Translations under genes and position numbers: made by a program
Notes under the pieces: generated by a model
Seen by the model: only the letters and a program-made list of their open reading frames with translations
What the model was told of the DNA's origin: nothing
Database searches by the model: none
Assembly (NCBI GenBank): GCA_017474455.1
Contig: JAFVHP010000012.1
Coordinates: forward strand, 1-64,000
Length of the DNA: 64,000 nucleotides
Source of the DNA: Lachnospiraceae bacterium
GTDB lineage: Bacteria > Bacillota > Clostridia > Lachnospirales > Lachnospiraceae
Direction: 5' to 3'
Part shown: one piece after another, positions 42,305-51,470 of the stretch
Numbering within the stretch: the stretch's first letter is position 1
Layout of the letters: every line of letters starts with the position of its first letter

Positions 42305-42556
42305 TTATCCCTGCAGTCCCCTGCTCTGGCGGTCCATGTCTTCCACGACGATGTCGTAGATCTCTCCCAGGGTCGCGCAATATTTCAGCACATCCCAGGG
42401 CTCGTTGGTGTGGAAGTGGATCTTGATCAGATCCTCGTCGCCGACAGCCAGAAGGCTGTCGCCCTTGAAATTCTCCGTAATGTAATCGTTGATCTCGTCC
42501 TCATCCAGATCGTGGCCTTCGATCAGAAGCTGTGTATCATAACGAAATTCGAGCAT
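42305..42556 (-). CDS. Stand-alone FakA C-terminal / DAK-associated domain protein
   Basis: An 83-residue protein resembling only the C-terminal piece of FakA-type fatty acid kinases: FRYDTQLLIEG, then GDSLLAVGDEDLIKIHFHTNEP and GEIYDIVVEDM. The ATP-binding DAK2 domain is absent. AAAGGGG lies before the ATG, so this looks like a genuine small gene rather than a remnant. Such free-standing domains occur in Clostridia, with unknown function. It follows galM on the same strand by about 100 bases. Confidence 0.7.
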   Translation of the reverse strand: MLEFRYDTQLLIEGHDLDEDEINDYITENFKGDSLLAVGDEDLIKIHFHTNEPWDVLKYCATLGEIYDIVVEDMDRQSRGLQG

Positions 42557-42613
42557 GATCTTTTCCCCTTTATGAATCCTTTATGAATCTGCCGTTTATT
42601 CCTCTTTAATCTC

Positions 42614-42661
42614 GCAGTTCACTTTGCAAGTCGCTTTGCAGTTCACTTTACATATCACTTT
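42614..42661. repeat. 12-bp tandem array (four units) overlapping the galM stop codon
   Basis: Units GCAGTTCACTTT, GCAAGTCGCTTT, GCAGTTCACTTT and ACATATCACTTT. On the minus strand each carries AAAGTGA, AAAGCGA or AAAGTGA in the galM frame, so the end of galM is repeated and in-frame stop codons recur. Confidence 0.88.
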
Positions 42662-43734
42662 ACGACAGAGTAATAATAAACGGTTTTCTCATTATATTCC
42701 ATACCCGGCCGCAGTACGGGATCCGGGAACGGGACATCACGGCCCTCAGCGGCAGCCTGTTCCGCCACCTTTTCATAACTATGGATGGCATCCGGGACGT
42801 TCTGTGTCTCCAGGCAGAAACCGCTGCGCCAGGTGTAATCCGTGCCGCCCTTTCCGATGTCGTGGTTCAGGAAGTTGCCGGAATAAAGCTGCATGGCGGC
42901 CTGGGTCGTATATACGTCCACAGCGATCCCGCTGGCGGGAGAGTATGCCCTGGCTGCGTGCCGCAGCTGTCCTGCCGCGCCTCTGATCATCCAGTTCCTG
43001 TCATAGCCGCCCGCGAAGGTGAGCTGGTCAAAATCTTCATCGATATGCAGTCCGATCGGGGTGCTCTTCCTTAAGTCCATAGGGGTGCCTTCGACCGGTA
43101 CGATACTGCCGTCCGGTATCTGGCCGGAATCGGCAGGGGTGTACTCATCCGCCTCGATCAGGATCTCCTGGTCTAAGATCGAGCCGGCGTCGTGCCCGTT
43201 CAGGTTGTAATAAGCGTGGTTCGTGAGGTTGCAGAGGGTAGGCGCGTCCGTCACCGCGCTGTATTCGATGACAAGGGAAGCTCCGCTGTCACCGGCATCC
43301 GGAGCGCCCGCGTTCCCCGGCACAAGGCTGTATTTTACCTTCACGTCCAGGTTCCCGGGATAGCCTTCGTCGCCGTCCGGGCTGTGCAGCGAAAGGACGA
43401 TATGGGAATCGTCCGCTTCAACAACTTCCCACAGCTTTTTGTCAAAGCCGCAGATGCCGCCGTGAAGGTGGTTTTCGCCGTCGTTCGCGGCCAGCGTATA
43501 CTTCTTCCCGTCGATCTCAAACTCCGCGCCGCCGATCCGGTTGCAGAATCTGCCGGCGGTCGCGCCCATGAACTTGTCGTGCGCGGCATAGCCGTCAGCC
43601 GTTTCGAAACCCAGCACCACGTCCTTTCCGGTGCCGTCCCTGTCCGGGACGATAAGTGACTGGAGCGCCGCGCCGTAGGTGATGATCCCGGCGGTGACGC
43701 TGCCGCATTTTAACTGATAGATCTCTGTTTTCAT
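42655..43734 (-). CDS. galM: Aldose 1-epimerase (mutarotase)
   Basis: A 359-residue galactose mutarotase. It has the catalytic His in LTNHAYYNLNG, the general-base Glu in GFCLETQNVPD and the substrate segment GRFCNRIGGAEF. It interconverts alpha and beta anomers of galactose or glucose. A short Ala/Gly/Asp insertion (GNAGAPDAGDSGAS) interrupts a surface loop near residue 140. It follows galK on the same strand by 191 bases, forming a small galactose-use unit. Its stop codon lies in the last 12-bp repeat of a tandem array. Confidence 0.94.
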   Translation of the reverse strand: MKTEIYQLKCGSVTAGIITYGAALQSLIVPDRDGTGKDVVLGFETADGYAAHDKFMGATAGRFCNRIGGAEFEIDGKKYTLAANDGENHLHGGICGFDKKLWEVVEADDSHIVLSLHSPDGDEGYPGNLDVKVKYSLVPGNAGAPDAGDSGASLVIEYSAVTDAPTLCNLTNHAYYNLNGHDAGSILDQEILIEADEYTPADSGQIPDGSIVPVEGTPMDLRKSTPIGLHIDEDFDQLTFAGGYDRNWMIRGAAGQLRHAARAYSPASGIAVDVYTTQAAMQLYSGNFLNHDIGKGGTDYTWRSGFCLETQNVPDAIHSYEKVAEQAAAEGRDVPFPDPVLRPGMEYNEKTVYYYSVVK

Positions 43735-43867
43735 AGTCTCAGCTCCTGTTTTCTTAGTGCTTCCAGTGTCTGCAGTTCACGCAGCGATTCTGTCATGCCT
43801 TTTATGCTGCCGATACCCGCCTGCCGGGATCCGCCTGCCGGTACCGCGGCCGGCTGTCCCTTACAAT

Positions 43868-43932
43868 TGTTCTTTACAGTTGTTCTTTACAGTCGTTCTT
43901 TACAGTCGTTCTTCACAGTCGTTCTTCACAGC
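43868..43932. repeat. 13-bp tandem array (five units) overlapping the galK stop codon
   Basis: Five units of TGTTCTTTACAGT or CGTTCTTCACAGT. The final unit contains the TCA complement of the galK TGA stop (43926-43928). A period of 13 shifts the frame at each unit. Confidence 0.9.
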
Positions 43933-45209
43933 GCAAGCTGTGCCGCGCCGACTTCGCGGATGCCTGTCAGATAGATATTGTCCCTGCCGAAATACGGCGT
44001 CATATAATTAATGTAATCATCCGTCAGTTCCCTGGGGACGATGCTCATGATAACGCCTGCGAAGCCCCCGCCGTGGACCCTGCAGACACCGCGCGGAGCA
44101 TCCGCGTCGGCCGCTGTCTGTGCCGCGCAGCCGTGCTCCGCAAAGAATATCTCCGTCAGCAGCAGGGCGAGCGTGATGGACTGCTCTTTTTCGTCACAGT
44201 AGAGGTTCTGCAGCCACCTGGCGGAGGATAGGCCGCTCTCGTTGATCAGGTCCAGCATCTTTTTCTTGTTGCCGTCCAGAAGCGCCTGCCTTGCCTCTTT
44301 GACGCGGCTGCATTCGGTAAAGAAATGCAGGGCGCGCAGAATTGCGCGGTCGTTGCCGAGCTTTTCCCTGATCCTGACCAGGTTCTCCAGCAGATTTTCC
44401 TGCGTGGTCTCCCAGAGGTTCTTCACACCAAGCTCCGCTGCCACGGCGTGCATCTCGTCCGGAATGGAAGAGTAGACCGCGCTCAGGTTGGCATGGCCCT
44501 TGCCGGTGTTGACGATCACGAGACTGCAGTCCAGCGCGTCAAAGGTAAAATCCAGCTTCTCATACTTCACGTCGTCGTGGGAAAAATCGAGAAAGATCGT
44601 CCCGCCGGCGGCACAGGCCATCTGGTCCATCAGTCCCGAACCTTTGTCCCAGAAATGGTTTTCCGCGTACTGGCCGATCCTTGCATAATCCGGGAATGTC
44701 ATCCGGCCGTCATTGAACAGGTCGTTTATGATCTGAGCGATAAGCATCTCAAAGGACGCCGAAGAACTGACGCCTGCCGACGGAATGACCTTTGTGGAGA
44801 CACAGGCGCTGAACCCGCCGACGGCAAAGCCGGCCTTCTTCGCAGCTTCCAGCATACCTGCTACAAGGGAGAGGGTCCCTTTGCACTTCGGCACCCTGTC
44901 CAGCCGGTCAAGATCGATGCGGACCGGGTCTCTGTATCCTTCGCTGATGATCGTGACGATATTGTCCCCGGTGGGCGCCGCGGCTGCGACCGTATCCATC
45001 GTGATGCTGGCCGCCAGGATATATCCGCCGTTATGGTCCACATGGTTGCCGATGATCTCGGTCCGCCCCGGTGACGTGAAGAACTTTATCCCGCCTTCCC
45101 CGGCCGCATCCGCGCCGAAGTTCTCTTTAAACCTGTCCTCCAGAACTGCCAGTCTTTTTCTTGCGGACTCCGCGTCCGCCCCGTAGACTTTTTCAAGATC
45201 CAGGATCAT
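43926..45209 (-). CDS. galK: Galactokinase
   Basis: A 427-residue GHMP kinase: the galactose-binding signature PGRTEIIGNHVDHNGG near residue 45, the ATP loop PSAGVSSSASFE near 140, and the C-terminal motif GGGFAGV. It phosphorylates galactose at C1 in the Leloir route. AAAGGGGG lies before the ATG at 45209; the open frame continues upstream without a ribosome site. galT and galE are not in the window. Its stop lies in a 13-bp tandem array. Divergent from the radical SAM gene. Confidence 0.93.
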   Translation of the reverse strand: MILDLEKVYGADAESARKRLAVLEDRFKENFGADAAGEGGIKFFTSPGRTEIIGNHVDHNGGYILAASITMDTVAAAAPTGDNIVTIISEGYRDPVRIDLDRLDRVPKCKGTLSLVAGMLEAAKKAGFAVGGFSACVSTKVIPSAGVSSSASFEMLIAQIINDLFNDGRMTFPDYARIGQYAENHFWDKGSGLMDQMACAAGGTIFLDFSHDDVKYEKLDFTFDALDCSLVIVNTGKGHANLSAVYSSIPDEMHAVAAELGVKNLWETTQENLLENLVRIREKLGNDRAILRALHFFTECSRVKEARQALLDGNKKKMLDLINESGLSSARWLQNLYCDEKEQSITLALLLTEIFFAEHGCAAQTAADADAPRGVCRVHGGGFAGVIMSIVPRELTDDYINYMTPYFGRDNIYLTGIREVGAAQLAL

Positions 45210-45245
45210 TTTTTCCCCCTTTACACACATCCGGATTTTTGTCCG

Positions 45246-45275
45246 ATGACAATTGATTTCCCTGTTGTCTATAAT
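45246..45275 (+). promoter_or_regulatory. Probable promoter of the radical SAM gene
   Basis: ATGACA (45246-45251), an 18-bp spacer and a perfect TATAAT (45270-45275), about 65 bases before the ATG at 45340. Confidence 0.55.
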
Positions 45276-45339
45276 ACGGGATACATGATATTTGGTCAAA
45301 AGTATAACCATTTTTAAGGTGATCGGAGGAGTAGTTAAT

Positions 45340-46887
45340 ATGGCTGTTTCATTAAAAGGTCTCGGACACGCTGCGGAGAGACAGGCTGTTTCCGTTATCG
45401 CTGACGGGCTTATAAAGAGTCTGCGCAGCAAGGAAGACAAAACGGAAGTTTATGAAAAGATTATCGATCTCGCGGCGCATTTCTGGGGCAAAAACGCGAA
45501 CGCGGAGACACTGGACAAGGTCCGTGCCGTAGTCGCCGACCCGGAGAACCGCTGGGTGAAATTCATCGGCAAAGTCCTTGACGAGACAGATCCGCAGTAC
45601 GCGAAAAAGATGCTCCTCAACCTCGGTTATGAAGCTTTCTTCCGCGGCACCAAGACGATCCGCGAGAACAGGGAAAAGTACGGCTGCAACATTCCCTGGC
45701 TCATCCTTTTTGATCCCACCAACGCCTGCAACATGCACTGCGTGGGCTGCTGGTCCGGAACATACGGCAGCAAGACCAGCCTTACATTCGAAGAGATGGA
45801 CAAGATCGTTACCGAAGGCAAGGCGCTGGGCGTTTATCTCTACATGATGACCGGCGGCGAGCCCATGGTCCGCAAGAAAGATATCCTGAAACTCTGTGAA
45901 AAGCACAACGACTGCTTCTTCGCTGCCTATACCAATTCCACGCTGATCGACGACCAGCTCTGCCAGGACGTTGTCCGCCTCGGCAACCTGACCTTCATGC
46001 TCTCCATCGAAGGCACGCCCGACACCAATGACGCCCGCCGCGGCGACGGCCACTACCAGGCTGTTATGAAAGCCATGGACCTGCTGAAGAAATACGGCAT
46101 CGTATACGGCACGTCCATCTGCTATACAAGGGACAACATCGAAGCGGTCACGGACGAGAAGTTCCTGCGCTTCATCGCGGAAAAGGGCGCCCGCTTCGGC
46201 TTCTACTTCCACTTTATGCCCGTCGGCAAGAACTCCGTTCCGGAGCTGATGCCCACAGTCGAACAGCGCAGGAAGATGATCGAAAAGATCCGCTGGGTGC
46301 GTTCTCCCGAATGCGATATCGAATTCTATCCGATGGACTTCCAGAACGACGGCGAATACGTCGGCGGCTGCATTGCCGGAGGCAGGAACTATTTCCACAT
46401 CAACTCCAACGGCGACGCAGAGCCCTGCGTATTCATCCACTTCTCGGATTCGAACATCAAGACCCATTCGATCCTCGAGATGCTGCAGAGCCCGCTGTTC
46501 ATGGCTTATCATGAAGGCCAGCCCTTCAACCGCAACCACCTGCGCCCCTGCCCGATGCTTGAGAATCCCCACCTCCTGCGTGAGATGGTCCAGGCGACCG
46601 GCGCACACCAGACCAACTATGAATCATCCGAAACGGTCTTCGAACTCACCGACAAGTGCAACGACTACGCCGCCGAGTGGGGCCCCGTCGCGGATGAGAT
46701 CTGGGCGCACCAGACGCATAAGCAGCAGAAGTATGAAAACTACACGCCCGAAAAGCGCGAAGACCATACGCTCGCCGCTTTCGACAGCAAGGATGCCGAT
46801 ACCCTGAAGAAGGAACTGGAAGACAAGATCGGCCGCGAGATCGAGATCGATCCCGAAGTTGCGGAAAAAGAACTGAAGAGGGCCTGA
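45340..46887 (+). CDS. Radical SAM protein with C-terminal Cys-bearing extension
   Basis: A 515-residue radical SAM enzyme. A helical N-terminal domain (1-115) precedes the cluster motif CNMHCVGC near 135, the SAM-binding TGGEP near 175 and a barrel. The later segment contains CIAGGRNYFHINSNGDAEPC, a SPASM/twitch-like auxiliary-cluster pattern, and RPCPMLENP. The GGAGGAG site before 45340 fixes the start. Proteins with this layout are frequent in Clostridia, but no reaction is assigned to them here. No precursor peptide gene was seen next to it, so peptide modification is not supported. Confidence 0.83.
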   Translation: MAVSLKGLGHAAERQAVSVIADGLIKSLRSKEDKTEVYEKIIDLAAHFWGKNANAETLDKVRAVVADPENRWVKFIGKVLDETDPQYAKKMLLNLGYEAFFRGTKTIRENREKYGCNIPWLILFDPTNACNMHCVGCWSGTYGSKTSLTFEEMDKIVTEGKALGVYLYMMTGGEPMVRKKDILKLCEKHNDCFFAAYTNSTLIDDQLCQDVVRLGNLTFMLSIEGTPDTNDARRGDGHYQAVMKAMDLLKKYGIVYGTSICYTRDNIEAVTDEKFLRFIAEKGARFGFYFHFMPVGKNSVPELMPTVEQRRKMIEKIRWVRSPECDIEFYPMDFQNDGEYVGGCIAGGRNYFHINSNGDAEPCVFIHFSDSNIKTHSILEMLQSPLFMAYHEGQPFNRNHLRPCPMLENPHLLREMVQATGAHQTNYESSETVFELTDKCNDYAAEWGPVADEIWAHQTHKQQKYENYTPEKREDHTLAAFDSKDADTLKKELEDKIGREIEIDPEVAEKELKRA

Positions 46888-46920
46888 TCCCGCTTCATAA
46901 AATGAACGGACATCTGCTAG

Positions 46921-46948
46921 GGCTTCCCGGAAACGGGAAGCCTTTTTT
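46921..46948 (+). terminator. Rho-independent terminator after the radical SAM gene
   Basis: A 9-bp stem, GGCTTCCCG with CGGGAAGCC around a GAAA tetraloop, is followed by six T residues. It is the first item in the 46888-47214 gap, followed by a 26-bp repeat array; the rest of the gap shows nothing recognisable. Confidence 0.96.
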
Positions 46949-46979
46949 GCCCCCGCAGAATCGGTTCCGGATCGCTCTC

Positions 46980-47058
46980 CGCAGCACCGGCTTTCAGATT
47001 TTCCTCCGCGGCACCAGTATCAGATTTTCCTTCGCGGCACCAGTATCAGATTTTCCAT
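46980..47058. repeat. 26/27-bp tandem repeat, three units
   Basis: The units start at 46980, 47007 and 47033 and share the core CAGATTTTCC and CGCGGCACCAG (first unit CGCAGCACCGG). Units 2 and 3 differ at only about two positions. Confidence 0.9.
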
Positions 47059-47214
47059 GCCGGCCTGACAGAAAGTGATAGAATCAGATCAGTGAAAGAT
47101 CAAAAACAGATCGCCGCGGAAAATATATGACACCATCTCCGGGCTGGACCAAACTGCCGGCGAACATAGTCTTTATTTGTAGGAGCAATAGACCCTGCAA
47201 CGGATGGATCATAT

Positions 47215-48711
47215 ATGAAAGACGGATCGAAAGAAATGCAGAACGAAGAAAAAGAAATTAAAGATATAACGGAAACAGGGCGGGATGCAGGAAAAGCATT
47301 ACAAGAAGAAAAAGCCCTGGATGAAGAAAAAGCATTGAATACGGAAGAAGCCGGCAGCGGGAAGAAGAAAAAAAAGCGCCGGATCGGCCCGGCCATCTGG
47401 GTGCTTCTGGCGGCCCTTATGGTCGTATTCATCTTCTCGACTTATCACTTTGTCAGTGAATTCATGGCTTATAAAAAAGCCAGGGATGAATACAAAGGCC
47501 TCTCTTCCTATATAAGCATCGCCCAGGGGGCAGGAACGGACGCCGCAGCAGCTGGCGGCGCGGATAAAGACGCGACCGGGGGACCGGCCGCGGACGGCAC
47601 TGCCGGCGGATCCTCTGAAGATGGCCTGCTGCCGCAGGACGACCAGGGCAATACACTGACCGAAAGCAGCATACCCGGGATATTCCGGGCCGGCACGCTT
47701 CTCGGCAAATATGAAATGATCGCTTCCGAATCGATGGACGATCCCTATGAGGATGATGATCTGACCGGCGCCGCTTCCTCCGGAGGCAGCACAGGCAACA
47801 GGCCTGCGGGCCGTTTTGACGAAAAAGAACATGACCAGGCCGGCGCGGACGGTCCTGCGCAGATCGCGCAGGCACAGCCGGCAGGAGAAGACGGCTCCGG
47901 GGAAAACGCTGAAGAAAGCAGCGCTGCAGGCTCAGGCCGGGATCTGGCGGACGGCGCTACCGTGATCTCTTCCGCGGCCGCGGGAGCGGAAGACAGCCTA
48001 AAAAACGGATCAACCGGAGACAGCGGCAGGAAAGTCTACATTTCCTATCCGAGGCTCGATATCGACCATAAACATCTGAAGGAAGTGAATGAAGAATACG
48101 TCGGCGTCCTGTTCATCCCCTGCCTGGACCTTGTCTATCCCGTCGCGCAGGGCGAAGACAACAAAGTTTACCTGCGCAAAACATTTGAAGGCAATTACAA
48201 CGCGGCAGGCTGCATCTTTATGGATGCCTTCGCGCACCGGAACATGTCCGATACCAATACTTTCATCCTCGGCCACAACATGCGCGACCTTTCCATGTTC
48301 GGCTCGCTGAAAACACTGGAAACGGATCCGGAACTTTGCCCGCAGCATCCTTACTTTTATCTGTATACGCCCGGAAAGGTCTATAAATACGCGATATTTG
48401 CCTACTGCACGGTGCCCTCGAAGGACGAACTCTACAGCTTTTACGACGCGAGATTCGACCCGGAGGCCTATGACGCGTTCATAGAAAAATCGACCGCGCG
48501 CTCATTGTACACGCCGGAAGAGGGCGTCATCGATTTTGGCGAACGGCCGACATTATGTACTCTTTCCACCTGCTACGGCACAGGCCACATCAACAATTTT
48601 ATCGTGCAAGGCGCGCTGCTCGGCGCGGCCAGGACTTCGACCGTGACGAACGCCGCAGATGCGGATGCGGACACGGAATCCGGGGAGCCGGAAGCCGACG
48701 GGCAGCCCTGA
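47215..48711 (+). CDS. Class B sortase-like membrane protein with long disordered linker
   Basis: A 498-residue protein. A charged cytoplasmic tail (1-57) and one membrane span (about 58-80) precede a Gly/Ala/Asp-rich linker (about 105-265) and a sortase B domain (about 270-470). Catalytic residues visible are His in FILGHNMRD and Cys453 in LCTLSTC. The usual Arg before the last strand appears to be Asn461 (HINNFIV). The domain should face the cell surface and join proteins to the wall or each other. The ribosome site (GGATGG) is weak. No sorting-signal substrate is in the window. Confidence 0.86.
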   Translation: MKDGSKEMQNEEKEIKDITETGRDAGKALQEEKALDEEKALNTEEAGSGKKKKKRRIGPAIWVLLAALMVVFIFSTYHFVSEFMAYKKARDEYKGLSSYISIAQGAGTDAAAAGGADKDATGGPAADGTAGGSSEDGLLPQDDQGNTLTESSIPGIFRAGTLLGKYEMIASESMDDPYEDDDLTGAASSGGSTGNRPAGRFDEKEHDQAGADGPAQIAQAQPAGEDGSGENAEESSAAGSGRDLADGATVISSAAAGAEDSLKNGSTGDSGRKVYISYPRLDIDHKHLKEVNEEYVGVLFIPCLDLVYPVAQGEDNKVYLRKTFEGNYNAAGCIFMDAFAHRNMSDTNTFILGHNMRDLSMFGSLKTLETDPELCPQHPYFYLYTPGKVYKYAIFAYCTVPSKDELYSFYDARFDPEAYDAFIEKSTARSLYTPEEGVIDFGERPTLCTLSTCYGTGHINNFIVQGALLGAARTSTVTNAADADADTESGEPEADGQP

Positions 48712-48730
48712 TAAATAGCGGAAATGCAAA

Positions 48731-48767
48731 ACACCGCCGGCAGATGCCTGCGGTGTCTTATTCTTTT
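48731..48767 (+). terminator. Terminator between convergent sortase and glmM-like genes
   Basis: ACACCGC and GCGGTGT close a stem with an inner GGC/GCC pairing, followed by CTTATTCTTTT on the plus strand. Confidence 0.7.
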
Positions 48768-48786
48768 CACAATGCTGCTTCCGGGA

Positions 48787-50175
48787 TCAGGATCCCTGCA
48801 GCACCTCCTCCAGCTTATCGGCCAGTTCCACGGCCAGCGCTTCGTCAGAGGACTCGACGAGGATCCGGATGACAGGCTCCGTACCGGAAGGCCTGACCAG
48901 GACCCTGCCGTTCCCCGACAGCAAAGCCTTTGCTTCTTCCAATGCAGTCTGCAGCTTTGCGGACTGCATTGCTTTTTTCTTGTCCGCGACCCTGACGCTC
49001 CGCTGGATCTCCGGATAAAGGGTCAGTTCTTCCGCCAGCTCGGACAGCTTCTTCTTTCTGGCGATCATGACCTGCATCACCTTCAGGGAAGTCATGACGC
49101 CGTCGCCGGTCGTGCCGTATTTGGAAAAAATGATATGGCCGGTCTGCTCGCCGCCGATATGGCAGTCGTGTTCACGCATGTACTCGTAAACGAAGCGGTC
49201 ACCGACCTCTGTCTGCGCGTAATCGATGCCGGCTTCGTCAAAAGCCTTGAACAGGCCGTAGTTGGACTGCTGCGTCATGACGACCGTATTGTTCGTCAGC
49301 TTGCCGCGCTCCTTCATGTAAAGTCCGTACATATACAGGATATGGTCGCCTGTAACGACGTTGCCTTTTTCATCGACCGCAAGGCACCTGTCCGCGTCGC
49401 CGTCATAGGCAAACCCGATATCCAGGTGATTTTCCACGACGTGCTTCTGAAGCGCCTCGATATGGGTCGACCCGACGCCCAGGTTGATATTGAAGCCGTT
49501 GGGCTCCACGCCGATGCAGTAAGTGTCGGCGCCGAGGGCGGAAAAGACGGCTTTCGCGATGGTCCAGGATCCGCCGTTCGCGCAGTCCAGTCCAACCTTA
49601 ATGCCTCTGAAATCATAGATCCCAAGCGAGATCAGGTAGGCGATGTAGCGGTTGCGGCCCGCGATATAGTCCACAGTCTGGCCGATATCGTTGCCGGTGG
49701 CGTAGGGCAGTTCCTCATAATCCTGCCCGAAAACGGAAAGGCTTCCGTCCAGATAATCCTCGATCAGGTCGATGACCGTCTCGTCCATCTTTTCGCCGGA
49801 ACCGTTCACGAGCTTGATCCCGTTGTCGTAAAACGCGTTATGGCTGGCGGTGATCATGACGCCGCAGTCGAAGTGGTCGACCCTGGTAATATAGGAGATA
49901 GAAGGCGTGGTCGTGACGTGCAGCAGATAGGCGTCCGCCCCGGATGCCACGAGCCCGCCGACCAGCGAGTACTCGAACATGTAGCTGGACCGCCGCGTGT
50001 CCTTGCCGATCACGATCCGCGGGGCTTCCGGCTGCTTTCCTTCTTCCGCCGCTTTTCTTTTTTTCAGCTCGCCGTAATACCAGCCCAGGAATCTGCCAAT
50101 GCGGAAAGCGTGGTCCGCCCGCAATACGACATTGGATTCACCCCTGAAACCGTCTGTACCGAAATATCTGCCCAC
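48787..50175 (-). CDS. glmM: Phosphoglucosamine mutase-like alpha-D-phosphohexomutase
   Basis: A 462-residue phosphohexomutase: the N-terminal RYFGTDGFRGESN, phosphoserine loop VMITASHNAFYDNGIK, metal loop AYDGDADRCLAVD, sugar loop GGEQTGHI and C-terminal phosphate loop RPSGTEPVIRI. These fit GlmM, which converts glucosamine-6-phosphate to glucosamine-1-phosphate for peptidoglycan. The serine loop reads TASHN rather than the more common SASHN of GlmM, so phosphomannomutase-type specificity is possible. Single gene, convergent with the sortase. Confidence 0.87.
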   Translation of the reverse strand: MGRYFGTDGFRGESNVVLRADHAFRIGRFLGWYYGELKKRKAAEEGKQPEAPRIVIGKDTRRSSYMFEYSLVGGLVASGADAYLLHVTTTPSISYITRVDHFDCGVMITASHNAFYDNGIKLVNGSGEKMDETVIDLIEDYLDGSLSVFGQDYEELPYATGNDIGQTVDYIAGRNRYIAYLISLGIYDFRGIKVGLDCANGGSWTIAKAVFSALGADTYCIGVEPNGFNINLGVGSTHIEALQKHVVENHLDIGFAYDGDADRCLAVDEKGNVVTGDHILYMYGLYMKERGKLTNNTVVMTQQSNYGLFKAFDEAGIDYAQTEVGDRFVYEYMREHDCHIGGEQTGHIIFSKYGTTGDGVMTSLKVMQVMIARKKKLSELAEELTLYPEIQRSVRVADKKKAMQSAKLQTALEEAKALLSGNGRVLVRPSGTEPVIRILVESSDEALAVELADKLEEVLQGS

Positions 50176-50238
50176 CTGTCATCCTCCTGCTTAAACTGGT
50201 GTCTGCTATTGTCTGTTCTGATGTCAGTACTGCCTGCT

Positions 50239-50289
50239 GCCTGACATATCTGGCGCCTGTGCCGCCTGATATATCTGATGCCTGCTGCC
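50239..50289. repeat. 25/26-bp imperfect tandem repeat
   Basis: Two units starting GCCTGACATATCTGG (50239) and GCCTGATATATCTGA (50264) lie between the glmM-like start and the aldo/keto reductase stop, within a run of GCCTG pentamers. Confidence 0.65.
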
Positions 50290-50326
50290 TGCTGACCGTG
50301 TTACTGCTGCCGCTATATCCCGCGGA

Positions 50327-51241
50327 TCACGGCAGTTTCTTTCCCGCCGACAGGTACAGTTCGTACCATTCTTCGCGGGTAAGCGTAATGTCGCAGGCCT
50401 TCGCGATATCGGCGACCCTGCCCTTGTTGGTCGTGCCGACGATCGTCTGGATGCCGGCCGGATGGCGCAGGATCCAGGCAACGGCAATGGCGTTCTGGCT
50501 GCAGCCGTACTTTTCGGCAAGCCTGTCGAGGACGGCGTTCAGCTCGGGATACTTTTCGCTCCCGATGAAGGTCCCTTCGAACATTCCGTACTGGAAAGGC
50601 GACCACGCCTGCAGGCGGATATCGTTCAGCCTCGCGTATTCAATAAAGTTGCCGTCCCTGACGCAGGCCGCGTCATTCGCGATATTTACATTGATGCCCG
50701 CGTCGATCGTAGGGCAGTGTGCGATCGAAAACTGCACCTGGTCGATCAGGATGCGGCCACCGACATATTTATTGATCAGTTCGATCTGCATCGGATTGTG
50801 ATTGCTCACGCCGAAATAGCGGACCTTGCCGGCCGCGGCCAGCTTATCGAACGCTGAAGCGATCTCTTCGGGCTCCATCAGCGGGTCCGGCCTGTGCAGC
50901 AACAGGATATCCAGATGATCCGTATTCAGGTTCTGCAGGCTCTTGTCCACCTGCTGCAGGATGTAACTCTCGGACGCGTCGTACAGGCCCCTGCGGATGC
51001 AGCACTTGGACTGCAGGACGATCTTATCCCTGTAGGACGCGGGTACAGCCCTTCCGAACATCTGCTCGCACCTGCCGCCGCCGTAAATATCCGCATGGTC
51101 AAAGAAATTGATCCCGTTCTCAAGCGCCGTATCCACCAGCTCCAGCAGGGCCTTTTCATCCGGAAGGCCGACGAGCCGCATGCAGCCGATACCGACCGCG
51201 GAGATCTTCATATCTGTATTTTTCAAAGATAAGTTTTTCAT
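50327..51241 (-). CDS. Aldo/keto reductase
   Basis: A 304-residue aldo/keto reductase of the YdhF/AKR11-12 kind: N-terminal AVGIGCMRLVG, catalytic Asp-Tyr in FDHADIYGGG, Lys in VLQSKC, His in LLLHRPDP, and NADPH contacts in VGTTNKGR. No ferredoxin tail is present, unlike the enzyme at 37086. TAGGAGG precedes the ATG at 51241. Substrate unknown. It is followed by a 150-bp gap with CT-rich repeats before glmM. Confidence 0.9.
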   Translation of the reverse strand: MKNLSLKNTDMKISAVGIGCMRLVGLPDEKALLELVDTALENGINFFDHADIYGGGRCEQMFGRAVPASYRDKIVLQSKCCIRRGLYDASESYILQQVDKSLQNLNTDHLDILLLHRPDPLMEPEEIASAFDKLAAAGKVRYFGVSNHNPMQIELINKYVGGRILIDQVQFSIAHCPTIDAGINVNIANDAACVRDGNFIEYARLNDIRLQAWSPFQYGMFEGTFIGSEKYPELNAVLDRLAEKYGCSQNAIAVAWILRHPAGIQTIVGTTNKGRVADIAKACDITLTREEWYELYLSAGKKLP

Positions 51242-51470
51242 GATTTTGCCTCCTACAGAAATGATGTCATTTGATGAACAGATTATACCATGAGGCAGTA
51301 TGGAGGCGGGAGAAGGCCAGATCAGAATGAAAACGGATTGCATACCGGGGATGTCCGGTGTATCATTTGGCACATCGCCGGTATCGTTATCCGGCAGCAA
51401 TTCTTCTTTGCACGTCTTTACTGACTTCACAGATCTTCTTTTCAATTGTCCTATCAGGGAGGTTCTATTC

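Noticed and set aside
45340-46887. Radical SAM peptide-modification (RiPP) cluster
   Set aside because: No small precursor-like gene with a Shine-Dalgarno sequence was found beside the enzyme, and the sortase downstream is behind a strong terminator.
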